45,094 nucleotides of DNA from Candidatus Nitrosocosmicus sp. (GTDB lineage: Archaea > Thermoproteota > Nitrososphaeria > Nitrososphaerales > Nitrososphaeraceae). The DNA lies in the NCBI GenBank assembly GCA_025934495.1, contig JAICXY010000015.1, forward strand, positions 1-45,094, given 5' to 3'. Below are positions 18,424 to 27,558 of the stretch, piece after piece; position 1 is the first letter of the stretch, and every line of letters starts with the position of its first letter. The position numbers and the translations under genes were made by a program. The notes under the pieces are model-generated. The model was given only the letters and a program-made list of their open reading frames with translations. It did not search any database and had not been told where the DNA came from.

Positions 18424-19290
18424 TTGGTTAAAACAATAGCTTTTCATTCTTACAAGGGTGGTACAGGAAAGACTACAATAGCTGCCAATCTCTCCACACT
18501 CTTGGTATCTAAAGGATATAATGTTTTACTTGTTGATATGGATGTCTATGCCCCTAGTTTACATGTTTATTTTAATTTTAAACCTGAAAAATGGATGAAT
18601 AATTATTTACTAGATGACTTGGAATTTACTGACGTGATCTATGACTTTACTGATATTGTTAATGACTTTTATACTTCTACATTATCTGAGAATAAAATAG
18701 GTCTCTTTAGTATTGTATTTTCAAATCCAAAAAAAGAAGAAATCACAAGTTTGGATTTTCAAAATAGAGATTCGTCAAAATCTCAGATGTTAAAGAAGAT
18801 GTTATATCTTAGAGAAAAAACTGCTCCTGATGTTATTTATGATTATATTATTTTGGATACTAGTCCAGGTATTAGACCATGGTCAATTAATGCATTGGCA
18901 ATAGCTGATGTAATCATCTTGTCTTTAAAAATGGATCATATTGATATTGAAGGAACAAAACAAATGGCAGATGATGTTTATAAATCTTTCATAAATTTTG
19001 GTGCAAAATCCTATCTATTATTAAACAGAATCGCAGGATATTGTACACCTTCTGACTTAAATAAAGGTTTGATTTCAAAACCTGGTCGATTTGAGTTTAC
19101 TCTGCTGGAACAATCCGAAACAATGATAGAATTGGAGAATTATCTCAAGATGGATGTTGTTTCAACTATTCCTTGTTATTGTGATATACAATTTGAACGA
19201 CAAGAATTCGTTACAGTTTTAAAATACCCTAATCATCCATTTGTAGGCAAAATGAATGAACTTGTAAACAAGATAAATCTAAATAGTTAA
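18424..19290 (+). CDS. ParA/MinD-like P-loop ATPase
   Basis: The 288-residue protein has the deviant Walker A motif YKGGTGKTT with the signature Lys (K11) that defines the ParA/MinD/Soj group. LLVDMDVYAPSLHVYF is the Walker A' region, and YDYIILDTSPG is Walker B. Family members cycle between monomer and ATP-dependent dimer, and position DNA, protein complexes or membrane-bound partners. There is no ParB-like partner or centromere repeat nearby, so plasmid-type partitioning is not supported. The neighbour 157 bases downstream on the same strand is a KaiC-like/cyclase-like fusion, which suggests a signalling or positioning role. The start is TTG. Confidence 0.88.
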   Translation: MVKTIAFHSYKGGTGKTTIAANLSTLLVSKGYNVLLVDMDVYAPSLHVYFNFKPEKWMNNYLLDDLEFTDVIYDFTDIVNDFYTSTLSENKIGLFSIVFSNPKKEEITSLDFQNRDSSKSQMLKKMLYLREKTAPDVIYDYIILDTSPGIRPWSINALAIADVIILSLKMDHIDIEGTKQMADDVYKSFINFGAKSYLLLNRIAGYCTPSDLNKGLISKPGRFEFTLLEQSETMIELENYLKMDVVSTIPCYCDIQFERQEFVTVLKYPNHPFVGKMNELVNKINLNS

Positions 19291-19447
19291 TTTATGGAAA
19301 ATTATATTGATTTCATAGTTAAAAAAAAGAACAAAAATTTTTATCAAATAATGTAGTAAATGGATTATTTCTTTGAGGAAAGTTGTGCCAATTTATGCTT
19401 TATTATCAAGATAAAATATAAAAGAAATATTATTATATTTTATGTAA

Positions 19448-20860
19448 TTGAAATATTTTCCAGGCAATGAATATATATTTAATGGACTAAAATTGTCAAA
19501 CTCTGGAATTTTTTTATTAAGTGGATCCAATTTTTCTGGAAAATCTTCTTATTGTAATAATTTGCTCATAAATGCAATAAATGATAATAATTTTTGTATT
19601 TATGTTAGTTCGAGTTTTACAGAAAATCAATATAACAATTTATTTTTATCTAAAACTAAATATGTTGAAAAAAATTCAAAATTAGTTAATCCGTATCTTG
19701 TTCGTCATAATAGTGACATATCTAACAATTTGACGGATGGACAACTCCATATTACCTATTTAAAAATTAAAGAATTAATTGATTCTCATATTGATCAATC
19801 TATTTATCTTATAATTAATTCATTGACAAATTTATTGACGTATTTTAATATTGCTGATGTGATAAAATTTGTCACAGACCTAAGTTTTCTCTTAAAAGAA
19901 AAGGAAATAATATCAATGTTTATACTTGATAATTCTGATGCGGATTCAGTTGTCTTATATAATAAAATCTCGCATTTATTCGATGGTATACTTGAAACTA
20001 AAATAACTCAAATCACTCAGGATTCTTTTTCCCGGTATATAAGAATAAATTCTTTAATAGGTGCCAATCCAGACTCGCATTGGATTGAATTTGATATAGA
20101 TAAGGAATGTAGAATTGTTTTTTTTAATCGTGAGATGGATCTTATTTGTAATATTTGCAAGGAACCAATTAAGGAAACGCCTGTATTTTATTCAGATCTT
20201 GCTTTTCATAAAGATCATTTGAATGTCTATATGAAATTAATTAGCTTTTATGGTAATTCTCAAATATCTGAAATTGGATCTTCGGGAATCCTTCATGCAA
20301 CCTTTTTTTTTATTGATATTGTGGGATTATCAGATCCTTCGTTATCTGTGAAAAGACAAATTGAAAAAATTCATATTCTAAATAATTTGATTTCCTCCTG
20401 CAGTGCGTATAAAAAAGAGCGAGATAAAAAAATATTGCCTACGGGGGATGGGATGGCTATTGGTTTTACGTCCGACCCCAAGCTTCCATTAGAATTAAGT
20501 ATTGAATTACAAAATCTGCTAAAAACTTATAATAATAGAATAGACCCTGAATCAACAGTTAAAGTTCGAATTGGTATTGGATCTGGCCATGTTTTTTTAG
20601 TAAACGATTTAAATGATAATCAAAATTTATGGGGTCCTGGTATAATTCTTGCCCGAAGAGTAATGGATCTGGGTGATGATGGTCATATTTTATTGGAAGG
20701 TGGATTAACACATACATTGTTAATTATTGACGATAAATATAAAGAAATTATTCATTATATTGGTGATTATCGAATTAAACACAATCAAATAATTAAAGTG
20801 TATTCTCTGTATAATGATAAAATTGGTAATTCAAGTAAGCCATCAAAATTTCTTCATTAG
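19448..20860 (+). CDS. KaiC-like ATPase / zinc knuckle / class III cyclase-like fusion
   Basis: The 470-residue protein has three parts. Residues ~1-225 form a RecA/KaiC-like ATPase domain, with Walker A GSNFSGKS (26-33) and a KaiC-type Walker B region (IYLIINSLTNLL). Residues 234-257 contain CxxC and HxxH (C234, C237, H254, H257) and probably bind zinc. Residues ~284-450 are a class III cyclase homology domain with FFFIDIVG (D290), LPTGDG (D334) and VRIGIGSG. The usual Lys is Leu and the usual Asn is Ile, but the Arg of the RRVMDL helix is kept. Both metal Asp residues are present, so catalysis is possible but the substrate is unclear. The start is TTG. It follows a ParA-like gene. Confidence 0.85.
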   Translation: MKYFPGNEYIFNGLKLSNSGIFLLSGSNFSGKSSYCNNLLINAINDNNFCIYVSSSFTENQYNNLFLSKTKYVEKNSKLVNPYLVRHNSDISNNLTDGQLHITYLKIKELIDSHIDQSIYLIINSLTNLLTYFNIADVIKFVTDLSFLLKEKEIISMFILDNSDADSVVLYNKISHLFDGILETKITQITQDSFSRYIRINSLIGANPDSHWIEFDIDKECRIVFFNREMDLICNICKEPIKETPVFYSDLAFHKDHLNVYMKLISFYGNSQISEIGSSGILHATFFFIDIVGLSDPSLSVKRQIEKIHILNNLISSCSAYKKERDKKILPTGDGMAIGFTSDPKLPLELSIELQNLLKTYNNRIDPESTVKVRIGIGSGHVFLVNDLNDNQNLWGPGIILARRVMDLGDDGHILLEGGLTHTLLIIDDKYKEIIHYIGDYRIKHNQIIKVYSLYNDKIGNSSKPSKFLH

Positions 20861-21118
20861 TGGTTATCACTCTTATTATATGCATTATAAAAGATAAGAT
20901 TAAGAAATTTGTTTTTTTTCTTATCATAGCAGAATATTTAATAATTTGTCCAAAGATTGATTCTTATTTATGCTATATGTAAATATTTATCCGGTTACAG
21001 TTACAAATATTCATTGATAATGCTTTTTATTCTCATATAAACTAAATTAAAAGATATCAAATCTGTGAATTTAATTTGAATGATTTATATATATTCTAAA
21101 TGCAAAAGTTTTATTTCT
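20861..21118. other. Convergent intergenic region
   Basis: This region lies between two convergent genes. The run gtttttttt at ~20910 may end the plus-strand transcript, and A-rich stretches near 21050-21110 could end the minus-strand one. No gene is seen. Confidence 0.35.
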
Positions 21119-22246
21119 TTAATTATCTTTTTGTTCTTCGAATGCCCATTTGCGTTTATAGATTTCGGTTTTGAGCTTTAGTCCTTTAAACATTTGAAAA
21201 TATGTTTGTTTTACCTTACTTTGTTTTTCAATTTCCGTTTGTATCCATAACATGTCAAACATTGAGACAAAAGAAGATATTTGAGATATGTTCTTTGAGA
21301 AATCTGCTGCTCCTATTATAATCGAAGATGACTCTTCCTCAGATCCATGACCTTTTGTTTCTATCATTGCAGACATTGCTTCATCAATTACAAATAAGAC
21401 ATATTGCTGTTGAAGTCGCTTTGAGAAAAAATTTGTATTAATTTCAATTTCTTTTTTTTCGGCCTTTAGTTTTTGTCTTATGATGTCTTTATTTATTTTG
21501 TCGTCTTCATCATCATCATTAATATGGATTAATATTTTGACTGTTACATCGCGATTTATAGCATTTTTAATGGTTGTTAATATTCCTTCGTTATATATAT
21601 CCCAAAACGAGCTAGTGTTAGGAAATAAAATCAAAACTTGATCTATGGATGATTCGATTATTTTGCAAAGGGTTTGGAGTACCTCCTCCTTATTTTCTAT
21701 TGTTTTATTTGAAATGATGTTTTCTACAACTTTTCGTTCTATCTCTGTGATTTTCTCCCTTGCAAAAGTGGAGTGATTCCATAAATTGTCAAATAGAAAT
21801 TGTTGTTCTTGTACAAAAGATTGATTATTTATACTTAAAAGATGAATTTCAATCTGTGGAATATCTTTAATGTCCTCTACAACCTTATTCTCTTTTGAAT
21901 TTTCAGATGCTAAATAATTAAAAAAAAACTGACTATCGCTTATACCTAAATATCCTAAAACTTTGTCCGAATGTTTTAATTCCGAATATTTCATAATTTT
22001 TTTACAGTAGGCCATGTTATCTTTTGTAATTTTTGTTATAAATCTTGAAGTTATGCCTATCAGTTTCAATTTTATAATTGAATTTAATAATATGGTATCA
22101 TCTATTTGAGTAAATAACCATCTATGATCGAAAATACAATCTAGTGATTTTTTTGTATTGGATATAGTTTTTGAAATAATGTTTAAAGCGTCTGTATATG
22201 TGTACGCTATTTTTATGCTTTCAACATTTTCATTTTTAAAAGTCAA
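21119..22246 (-). CDS. Stand-alone sensor protein of the thaumarchaeal histidine-kinase type (no kinase domain)
   Basis: The 375-residue protein matches, from general knowledge of the group, the N-terminal sensory half of many thaumarchaeal histidine kinases. A first alpha/beta unit contains GITSRFITKITKDNMAYCKK. A linker helix has QQFLFDNLWNHSTFAREKI. A second alpha/beta unit contains VKILIHINDDDE, SAMIETKG and a FDMLWIQTEIE ending. The repeated FxxLW helix after each unit is typical. No H-box or ATP-binding G-box follows: the protein ends about 35 residues later. It may be an adaptor or a decayed kinase. The start is TTG; no ATG is in frame near it. Confidence 0.7.
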   Translation of the reverse strand: MTFKNENVESIKIAYTYTDALNIISKTISNTKKSLDCIFDHRWLFTQIDDTILLNSIIKLKLIGITSRFITKITKDNMAYCKKIMKYSELKHSDKVLGYLGISDSQFFFNYLASENSKENKVVEDIKDIPQIEIHLLSINNQSFVQEQQFLFDNLWNHSTFAREKITEIERKVVENIISNKTIENKEEVLQTLCKIIESSIDQVLILFPNTSSFWDIYNEGILTTIKNAINRDVTVKILIHINDDDEDDKINKDIIRQKLKAEKKEIEINTNFFSKRLQQQYVLFVIDEAMSAMIETKGHGSEEESSSIIIGAADFSKNISQISSFVSMFDMLWIQTEIEKQSKVKQTYFQMFKGLKLKTEIYKRKWAFEEQKDN

Positions 22247-22358
22247 TAGATTGCATTGAAAAGATATAGTTGGAGATATAAAGGATTATTGTTGATACAT
22301 ATTGACATATTATTTAGTGAAATAATACAGAAAGTTTTTATTTTATAATTTTAATAAC

Positions 22359-22601
22359 ATGGTTATGCCTATTTTCCTTGATGTTCACAAAGTTCCATTT
22401 AAAGAGGAGAATCTACGTGAGCTAGTTGGTGCACCAATGGATGAATATGGTGTTACTCATGTAAATCTATTCTATAATAAAGAAGCAGGTGTGTGTTTTT
22501 GTCTTTTAGATGCTCCAGATACAGAATCTGTTATCAAACATCATGATAAAGTAAATGTTGAATGTGAATGGATTACAGAGGTTACTATGGCAAAAAACTA
22601 A
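22359..22601 (+). CDS. DUF4242 family protein
   Basis: The 80-residue protein has the DUF4242 pattern: an opening strand with MPIFLDVHKVP, a central VTHVNLFYNKEAGVCFCLLDAPD, and a conserved helix before the final strand. Some members of this ferredoxin-like fold family bind nickel or another metal; the conserved C, H and E residues here (CFCLLD, IKHHDK) fit that, without proof. The start at 22359 could also be the ATG two codons later. It is divergent from the sensor gene, with 112 bases between them, so the two may share regulation. Confidence 0.82.
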   Translation: MVMPIFLDVHKVPFKEENLRELVGAPMDEYGVTHVNLFYNKEAGVCFCLLDAPDTESVIKHHDKVNVECEWITEVTMAKN

Positions 22602-22838
22602 CAGCATATATTTCTAATTTGGATAGGGGTAAATAGATTATTAATTTATATTTTGATATTTTTATACTTTGTATTTAAGTTAAATGGTCTTCATCATAAA
22701 TAAAAATAAAAATGAAATTGCAATAGAGAACACAGCAAAAATCTATTTTGCTATTTTTTATGAATATTTTATTTGAAAAAAATCAGAGGCTTTTTCTTAA
22801 ATGAAAAAAATAAAAATCATAAATTTAGCAAGAATTTT

Positions 22839-23048
22839 TTATTGTATTTCTGTTCTAGTTCCATCGGGATGATATTGATAGATTTTTCCTTCTTCTTCAT
22901 CAGCTGTTTTTTTATGATTGCCATCACAGAATGGTTGATTTTTGCTTAAACCACACATACATATCCATTTAGTGACATTATCTACTTTTACTGCCATTGG
23001 ACCTCTATCTTCTTTTTTTACTAGTCTTGCCATAATTTTTCCTAACAT
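22839..23048 (-). CDS. CDGSH iron-sulfur domain protein
   Basis: The 69-residue protein carries the CDGSH-type [2Fe-2S] motif with ligands C30, C32, C41 and H45 (WICMCGLSKNQPFCDGNH). This three-Cys, one-His cluster is redox active and pH sensitive in the family. The protein has no membrane anchor, so it is probably a small soluble electron-transfer or cluster-transfer protein. It stands alone and converges with the DUF4242 gene. The second Met (residue 6) is an alternative start. Confidence 0.92.
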   Translation of the reverse strand: MLGKIMARLVKKEDRGPMAVKVDNVTKWICMCGLSKNQPFCDGNHKKTADEEEGKIYQYHPDGTRTEIQ

Positions 23049-23184
23049 TGAAAATATTTAAATTTATATCTTTCTGATATTTCAAATTAGGCAGATGAGA
23101 ATTCATTGAACTTGTACTAGTATTGATTTATTTTTTTTAATATGATTGACCTGAAACTATCTCAAAATATGTATGTATATCTTA

Positions 23185-23733
23185 TTTTTTGTTGCATGAT
23201 TATTAAAATCTTGTTTTATTACCTGTTGTCTAAGTAGCTATCATCTTATTATACAACGATGCTTTTAACATTATTTCCTCTATCCTATTATTTTATCTAA
23301 ATGAACATACATATTCACCATCAAACATCCTCTTTATAGACGTACACAGTTTCTACAAACAATTCATCTTTGCCCATAGCTTACAATGCTGTTCTTCCAT
23401 CTTTGAAAATCCTTTTTTTGGGCCAAAACTGATAGATTTCTAATGAAATTGCCATCTTTCAGTTTGATTTTTGTTTCCTTCGTACTTTGATACAAAATAT
23501 GATTCCATTATCTGTGGACAAATATCTAAAAATATTATTATCTCATAAGCACCATAATCCGCAAATAATTTGCCTATCACTGTTGTCACATTATCAGATC
23601 TTGCAAATTATCAACTAATTCTGCTGCTAATGCACATCTAACTAGGGATTGGTTGTAGGTGGATCATTTCATATGATTTCTTAAAGGATGTTAGCTAAAT
23701 GCATTTAGAAATGGGGACTTTAGCAACAAAGCA
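23185..23733 (-). mobile_element. Internally deleted IS5-like element (family 1), 549 bp
   Basis: The ends ttttttgttgcatgat and gcaacaaagca are decayed inverted repeats of the tgctttgttgcat type. The flanking 9-mers tatatctta and tgtatttta agree at seven of nine positions, consistent with an old 9-bp target duplication. The interior is only half of a transposase gene (C-terminal part, minus strand), so the 5' half was lost before or after insertion. Confidence 0.65.
23200..23520 (-). pseudogene. C-terminal fragment of a DDE transposase
   Basis: The minus strand reads, across stops and frameshifts, GNFIRNLSVLAQKKDFQRWK, then SYGQR, FVETV, IKRMFDGEYV and EIMLKASLYNKMI. These are the ordered C-terminal blocks of a DDE transposase of the IS5-like group with the E-containing SxKRMFGE region. 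The N-terminal half of a related transposase is seen at ~30700-30960. Confidence 0.65.
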
Positions 23734-24420
23734 TGTATTTTATTGTTTTTCAACCATGTAAAAAAAAGTTTCCAATAGGAAAAACAATCAGTTATATTTT
23801 TTAATGCATCTTCTTAATTCAAATGATTTCTTTGTAAATATGGTATTAAGATATTAATACAAAAATTAATTTACTAACTCGAAACAAATACAAATGAAAC
23901 CATTTCTAGATTGTAGATTATTTACCTATTTCTAATTTTACAAAATGATTATTGTTGTAATATATTTTATTGTTACTGTTGATTATGGTACTATTGTTTT
24001 ACGTATAGTTGGTTCTTTTGTCTATGTGATTGATATCGATAATATCAATAATATTTACTTCTCATATGAATGTTATAAATGCAATAATAGATATTAATTC
24101 TAACTTGCTTAATTTTATTGCATTTTCAATTTTATCATGTAACAAAATACAATAGACAGTAAAAATACCATTATAACTTTGATATGGACGAAAATAGACT
24201 GTTTAGGACCTTAAACAGCAGCCAAGAGTGAAGAAATTGTTAATATGATTGGCTCCTTCCATTATTGTTGCATTGAATGTAACTATGGTTTTGGTATCCA
24301 TATTTTACTCTACTAATTTTTATCTTGTTTAGGAAATTAATATAATATTGATAGGTTAAGCCTGTTAACAATGACTTTGACATAAAAAGATTCTGTTATT
24401 AATTATCATTTGATGTTTTC
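23734..24420. other. Non-coding, AT-rich stretch
   Basis: No gene, no repeat shared with the rest of the window, and no structured RNA could be supported. It lies downstream of the minus-strand SagB-like gene. Confidence 0.4.
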
Positions 24421-26133
24421 CTATCTTATCAACTGTTCTCTTTTAAGCCGCACTGGTAATATTTTTCCTGGCCTCGCTTTATAAGCTGAATTGCCTATAC
24501 CTATTGCTATCATTGTATTTTTATTCTCTGAATGAGGAGAAAAGAAATTTGTTACCGCATCATCATAGAATGTCGATCCTGATGCACCTATCCCATAAGC
24601 ATATGCAGAAAGATATATTTTTCCTGTAATGATGCCTGCTTCAAATTGAGATGCCCTGTATCCTCTATTTCCTAAAGTTTTAATAATTTTATTTAAATTG
24701 GACATCAGAAATAAAACTACACTTGCATCGCTAAAAAGAGATTGGCCCAGGCATAAATATCCAGATAAATTCCTTGTTGTTTTATCTTTTATTAAATCCA
24801 GTGTGTTATTGACTCGATTATAAAAATATCCTCCTGAATCTATACCTTCAACATCATTGGAAATTAAATAAATATCTATTAATGTATCTGTATCTTTTTT
24901 AAAATCCATTGGTATATATCTTGTTGAATTGTATATTATGCTCGAAAGAGTTGTAAAAGGTATGGATGATCTAGCAAATTTTCGTGTTGATCCGCGCCTT
25001 AATATTGTTTCTCCTATGCTTGGAATATTTGATGTTTGATATTCATTTGGTAAAGATTGTCTTTTCAGTACTTTTTCTCTGTGTGATTCAATATCTTTTT
25101 CCAAATTAAGAAAATTGTGTATTTGAGAAATACCTGAATTTATCCATTCTGTTACCTCGTTTTTACTAAAAAGCTTTGAATTTTCATGTGTTTTCCAAAT
25201 AAGGGGAAATTGTATTTCTTTTCTTGATAGGGGGATAGTTTTTAGACTGGGTGGAAGGTCTGAGTACGAAATATGTTCTTTTTTTGTATCCCTGCTTTCC
25301 AAAGCAAAATTAGGATCCGATTCTATCTCTAAGGTTGCCATTACTATCGAAGCTTCTTTCTCTTTTTCTAGGACTAAAAGACGATCAACGTCGTCATCTA
25401 CGAATCCCATAGATAACCTACTCGTGATATTCATTGATGATGTTATAGCAAGAAGATTAGCAGCTATTACGCCTGAATCCCAAAACCAATGCCTATATGA
25501 ACGATCTTGATATTTCCATGCGTTTCTCCATGAAAGAGATGTAAATATTATTGTAAGAGGTGAATTTAATATATGTTGATTATCTGCTGCTGCTGATAAT
25601 GCCGATCTATAATCTCCTTTACGAATATTTATGAGGCTAAATTCCGCAGGACAAAAATGATAAATACCTGCTTTTAATTCCGGAGAAATATCTTTACAAA
25701 CAATGTATATTTCAATTGGGTATAGTGCTCCCGTGGCTGATGCAGCTCGCATATAAAAAGTGTGATTTCCGTGCTTAATTTCTCTTGTAATGCCGCCAGA
25801 GAAAAATAAAATCGTGGCCAGATCTTTTAAAGTTAATTTTTTTATATTCTCAAAATCTTTAGATTTACGTGTCGCTGTCACTGATGCCGAATTAATATTA
25901 TCACTTTTGTTATATTGTTTGTCTTGAGGAAATAGCCTGCTTATTGCCAAAATTGCGTTTAGAGATGGTATGGAAAAATCTGTTGGAAGCGGTATTGTGG
26001 GTAAATTGCAATAAATTTTAAAAGGATAGGGTCGATTATTCCAGTCTAAATAATGTTGCGAATTCATGACACTCATTTCTGAATGCTTAGTTTTTTCATG
26101 ATACTCTCGAATAAAAGATGTATCCTTGTTCAC
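24421..26133 (-). CDS. SagB-type dehydrogenase-like protein (tandem nitroreductase domains)
   Basis: The 570-residue protein contains two nitroreductase-fold halves (about residues 60-290 and 370-565), the arrangement of SagB/ThcOx-like flavoproteins. The first half has the family block RAASATGALYPIEIYIVCKD. The second has TILRRGSTRKFARSSIPFTT and the ending ASQFEAGIITGKIYLSAYAYGIG. SagB enzymes oxidise azolines to azoles in peptide natural products using FMN, but many family members stand alone with unknown substrates. No SagC, SagD or YcaO partner and no precursor peptide are visible within the window. The start is GTG, with tataaata 20-27 bases upstream. Confidence 0.85.
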   Translation of the reverse strand: MNKDTSFIREYHEKTKHSEMSVMNSQHYLDWNNRPYPFKIYCNLPTIPLPTDFSIPSLNAILAISRLFPQDKQYNKSDNINSASVTATRKSKDFENIKKLTLKDLATILFFSGGITREIKHGNHTFYMRAASATGALYPIEIYIVCKDISPELKAGIYHFCPAEFSLINIRKGDYRSALSAAADNQHILNSPLTIIFTSLSWRNAWKYQDRSYRHWFWDSGVIAANLLAITSSMNITSRLSMGFVDDDVDRLLVLEKEKEASIVMATLEIESDPNFALESRDTKKEHISYSDLPPSLKTIPLSRKEIQFPLIWKTHENSKLFSKNEVTEWINSGISQIHNFLNLEKDIESHREKVLKRQSLPNEYQTSNIPSIGETILRRGSTRKFARSSIPFTTLSSIIYNSTRYIPMDFKKDTDTLIDIYLISNDVEGIDSGGYFYNRVNNTLDLIKDKTTRNLSGYLCLGQSLFSDASVVLFLMSNLNKIIKTLGNRGYRASQFEAGIITGKIYLSAYAYGIGASGSTFYDDAVTNFFSPHSENKNTMIAIGIGNSAYKARPGKILPVRLKREQLIR

Positions 26134-26152
26134 ATTTGTATTTTATTTATAG

Positions 26153-26160
26153 TATTTATA
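26153..26160 (-). promoter_or_regulatory. TATA box of the SagB-like gene
   Basis: On the minus strand tataaata lies 20-27 bases before the GTG start, so the mRNA is probably leaderless. Confidence 0.45.
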
Positions 26161-26211
26161 TAAAATATATGATGATGATAATGACGATGATAATAGGTAT
26201 GTAAGGTTAAG

Positions 26212-26374
26212 AGTTGTGTAAAGATGCTGTATGTTCTTATGTAACCAAGACTGCTGCTTGTTTTCGTCAGCAAAAATATTGTTGTATTTTTTAATATATT
26301 CTCTTTTAAAGATAAACAAATCTAAACAAGTACATTCTCTTTACATTAAAGATCATTTGAGTATTTACACAACT
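26212..26374. mobile_element. 163-bp MITE (family 5), copy B
   Basis: The reverse complement matches 1132-1295 over its full length. The ends are agttgtgtaaa and tttacacaact, an exact 11-bp inverted repeat. The flanks gttaag and gtttag differ by one base. No coding sequence is present. Confidence 0.75.
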
Positions 26375-26600
26375 GTTTAGATGAATTTTCTATTATTTGT
26401 TAATAATCTAACATGTACTATGATAAAAAGAATGGTCACTTTAGGATTTGGCATGTCTTTATATCTTGCTTTTATATTGGTATCTGGGAAATACTATTAG
26501 ATTCTCATCAAGGTTTGGTAAAAAATATTGATAATATAATACAAAAATACTATAACATTATTGAAATATTTATTTTAGGGCTATTTTTATAACGATTTAT

Positions 26601-26737
26601 TGCTTTGTTGCATAACTATGAAATTCGTTTTTCTTGACTGAAATTTATAATAACAAGGGAATTACAGGTATCCGATTCCCTAAATTTAGATCAGATGATT
26701 AATGCAGTTACGAAAAATTGAGTTATGCAACAAAGCA
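26601..26737. mobile_element. 137-bp MITE with 9-bp target duplication (family 1)
   Basis: The ends tgctttgttgcataact and agttatgcaacaaagca are a perfect 17-bp inverted repeat. The element is flanked on both sides by the identical 9-mer acgatttat (26592-26600 and 26738-26746). Perfect repeats and an intact duplication mark this as the youngest member of the family in the window. It encodes nothing, so it was moved in trans. Confidence 0.88.
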
Positions 26738-26772
26738 ACGATTTATGATTGTTGATTGAAAATTTGCATATT

Positions 26773-26917
26773 AGATCTATTGCATAATTAGACGCCTATC
26801 AAAATTTTACAGTCTATCGATGAAATATGTAATATTTACATTTTAATTTGATGATTATGATCAAGATGTATTCTTCATTAGAAAAATTTCTAATGGCCCT
26901 AATTATGCAAGAGATCT
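26773..26917. mobile_element. 145-bp MITE (family 2), copy 1
   Basis: The left end agatctattgcataattag and the right end ctaattatgcaagagatct are inverted repeats differing mainly at one position. The flanking trinucleotide att occurs on both sides. It aligns over its whole length with 34504-34648 and shares its termini with the transposase-bearing remnant at 37099-38185. Confidence 0.85.
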
Positions 26918-26973
26918 ATTGATATTTGATATTGATATTTGTTTACGAATTGGAATTTTTAATGATTTTAAAA

Positions 26974-27258
26974 TTAAATTCGAGGTTGAATTTCGTTTGT
27001 ATCAAATAAACAAACATTTTGTCGCGATTTTATGCCAATGCATGTGTAAGTAGGGTCAACTAGTTCATCGATGGATATCCATTTAAAAATCCTGATTTCA
27101 TCCTTTTTTTCAGAATCTTCTATCAAACAAAAGATTAACGATTCTCCGGTAAAATCCCGATAGCCTATTATTTGTGTCCCTATTGGCATTTTTACATATT
27201 GTGGTTTTTTTATATCGCCATGAGAATCGCTTATTTTAATTGTTTTTAAAATTTTCAT
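26974..27258 (-). CDS. Hypothetical 94-residue protein
   Basis: The ATG-started frame encodes a compact, probably beta-rich soluble protein: PIGTQIIGYRDFTGESLIFC, FKWISIDELVD and VCLFDTNEI. No catalytic motif or membrane segment is visible. Codon usage resembles the neighbouring genes. I do not recognise the family. It sits just to the right of a MITE cluster, with 56 bases between. Confidence 0.6.
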   Translation of the reverse strand: MKILKTIKISDSHGDIKKPQYVKMPIGTQIIGYRDFTGESLIFCLIEDSEKKDEIRIFKWISIDELVDPTYTCIGIKSRQNVCLFDTNEIQPRI

Positions 27259-27558
27259 GGAATTAATAAATAAAGTTATTATTTAAGCATTGAATGTTTT
27301 TTAAAAATGAATTCTAATATTAGTAGAATCTAGAATTTATTCTTTCTTATTAATATGTTATTTAATTATTGATAATCGATACCTGATTTTTTTTTGCTCC
27401 ATATATCAATCCTATTAATTACAGATATACAAGGAAATTGGATTCATTTATTTACTAGATCCTTGCGAATTAATCTATATTCTAATCATTTTAATTTGTA
27501 ATGAGAAATAAAAATAAATTACTAATAATTACTGATTTTACCCAATACTGCTTTAAAA

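Noticed and set aside
18424-19290. ParA-like gene as a sign of an integrated plasmid
   Set aside because: No ParB, iteron, replication protein or integration site is nearby, and the gene sits next to the chromosomal ATP synthase operon.
26418-26500. Short frame with a signal-peptide-like start (MIKRMVTLGFGMSLYLAFIL)
   Set aside because: Ends after 26 codons with no downstream continuation; probably chance or a relic.
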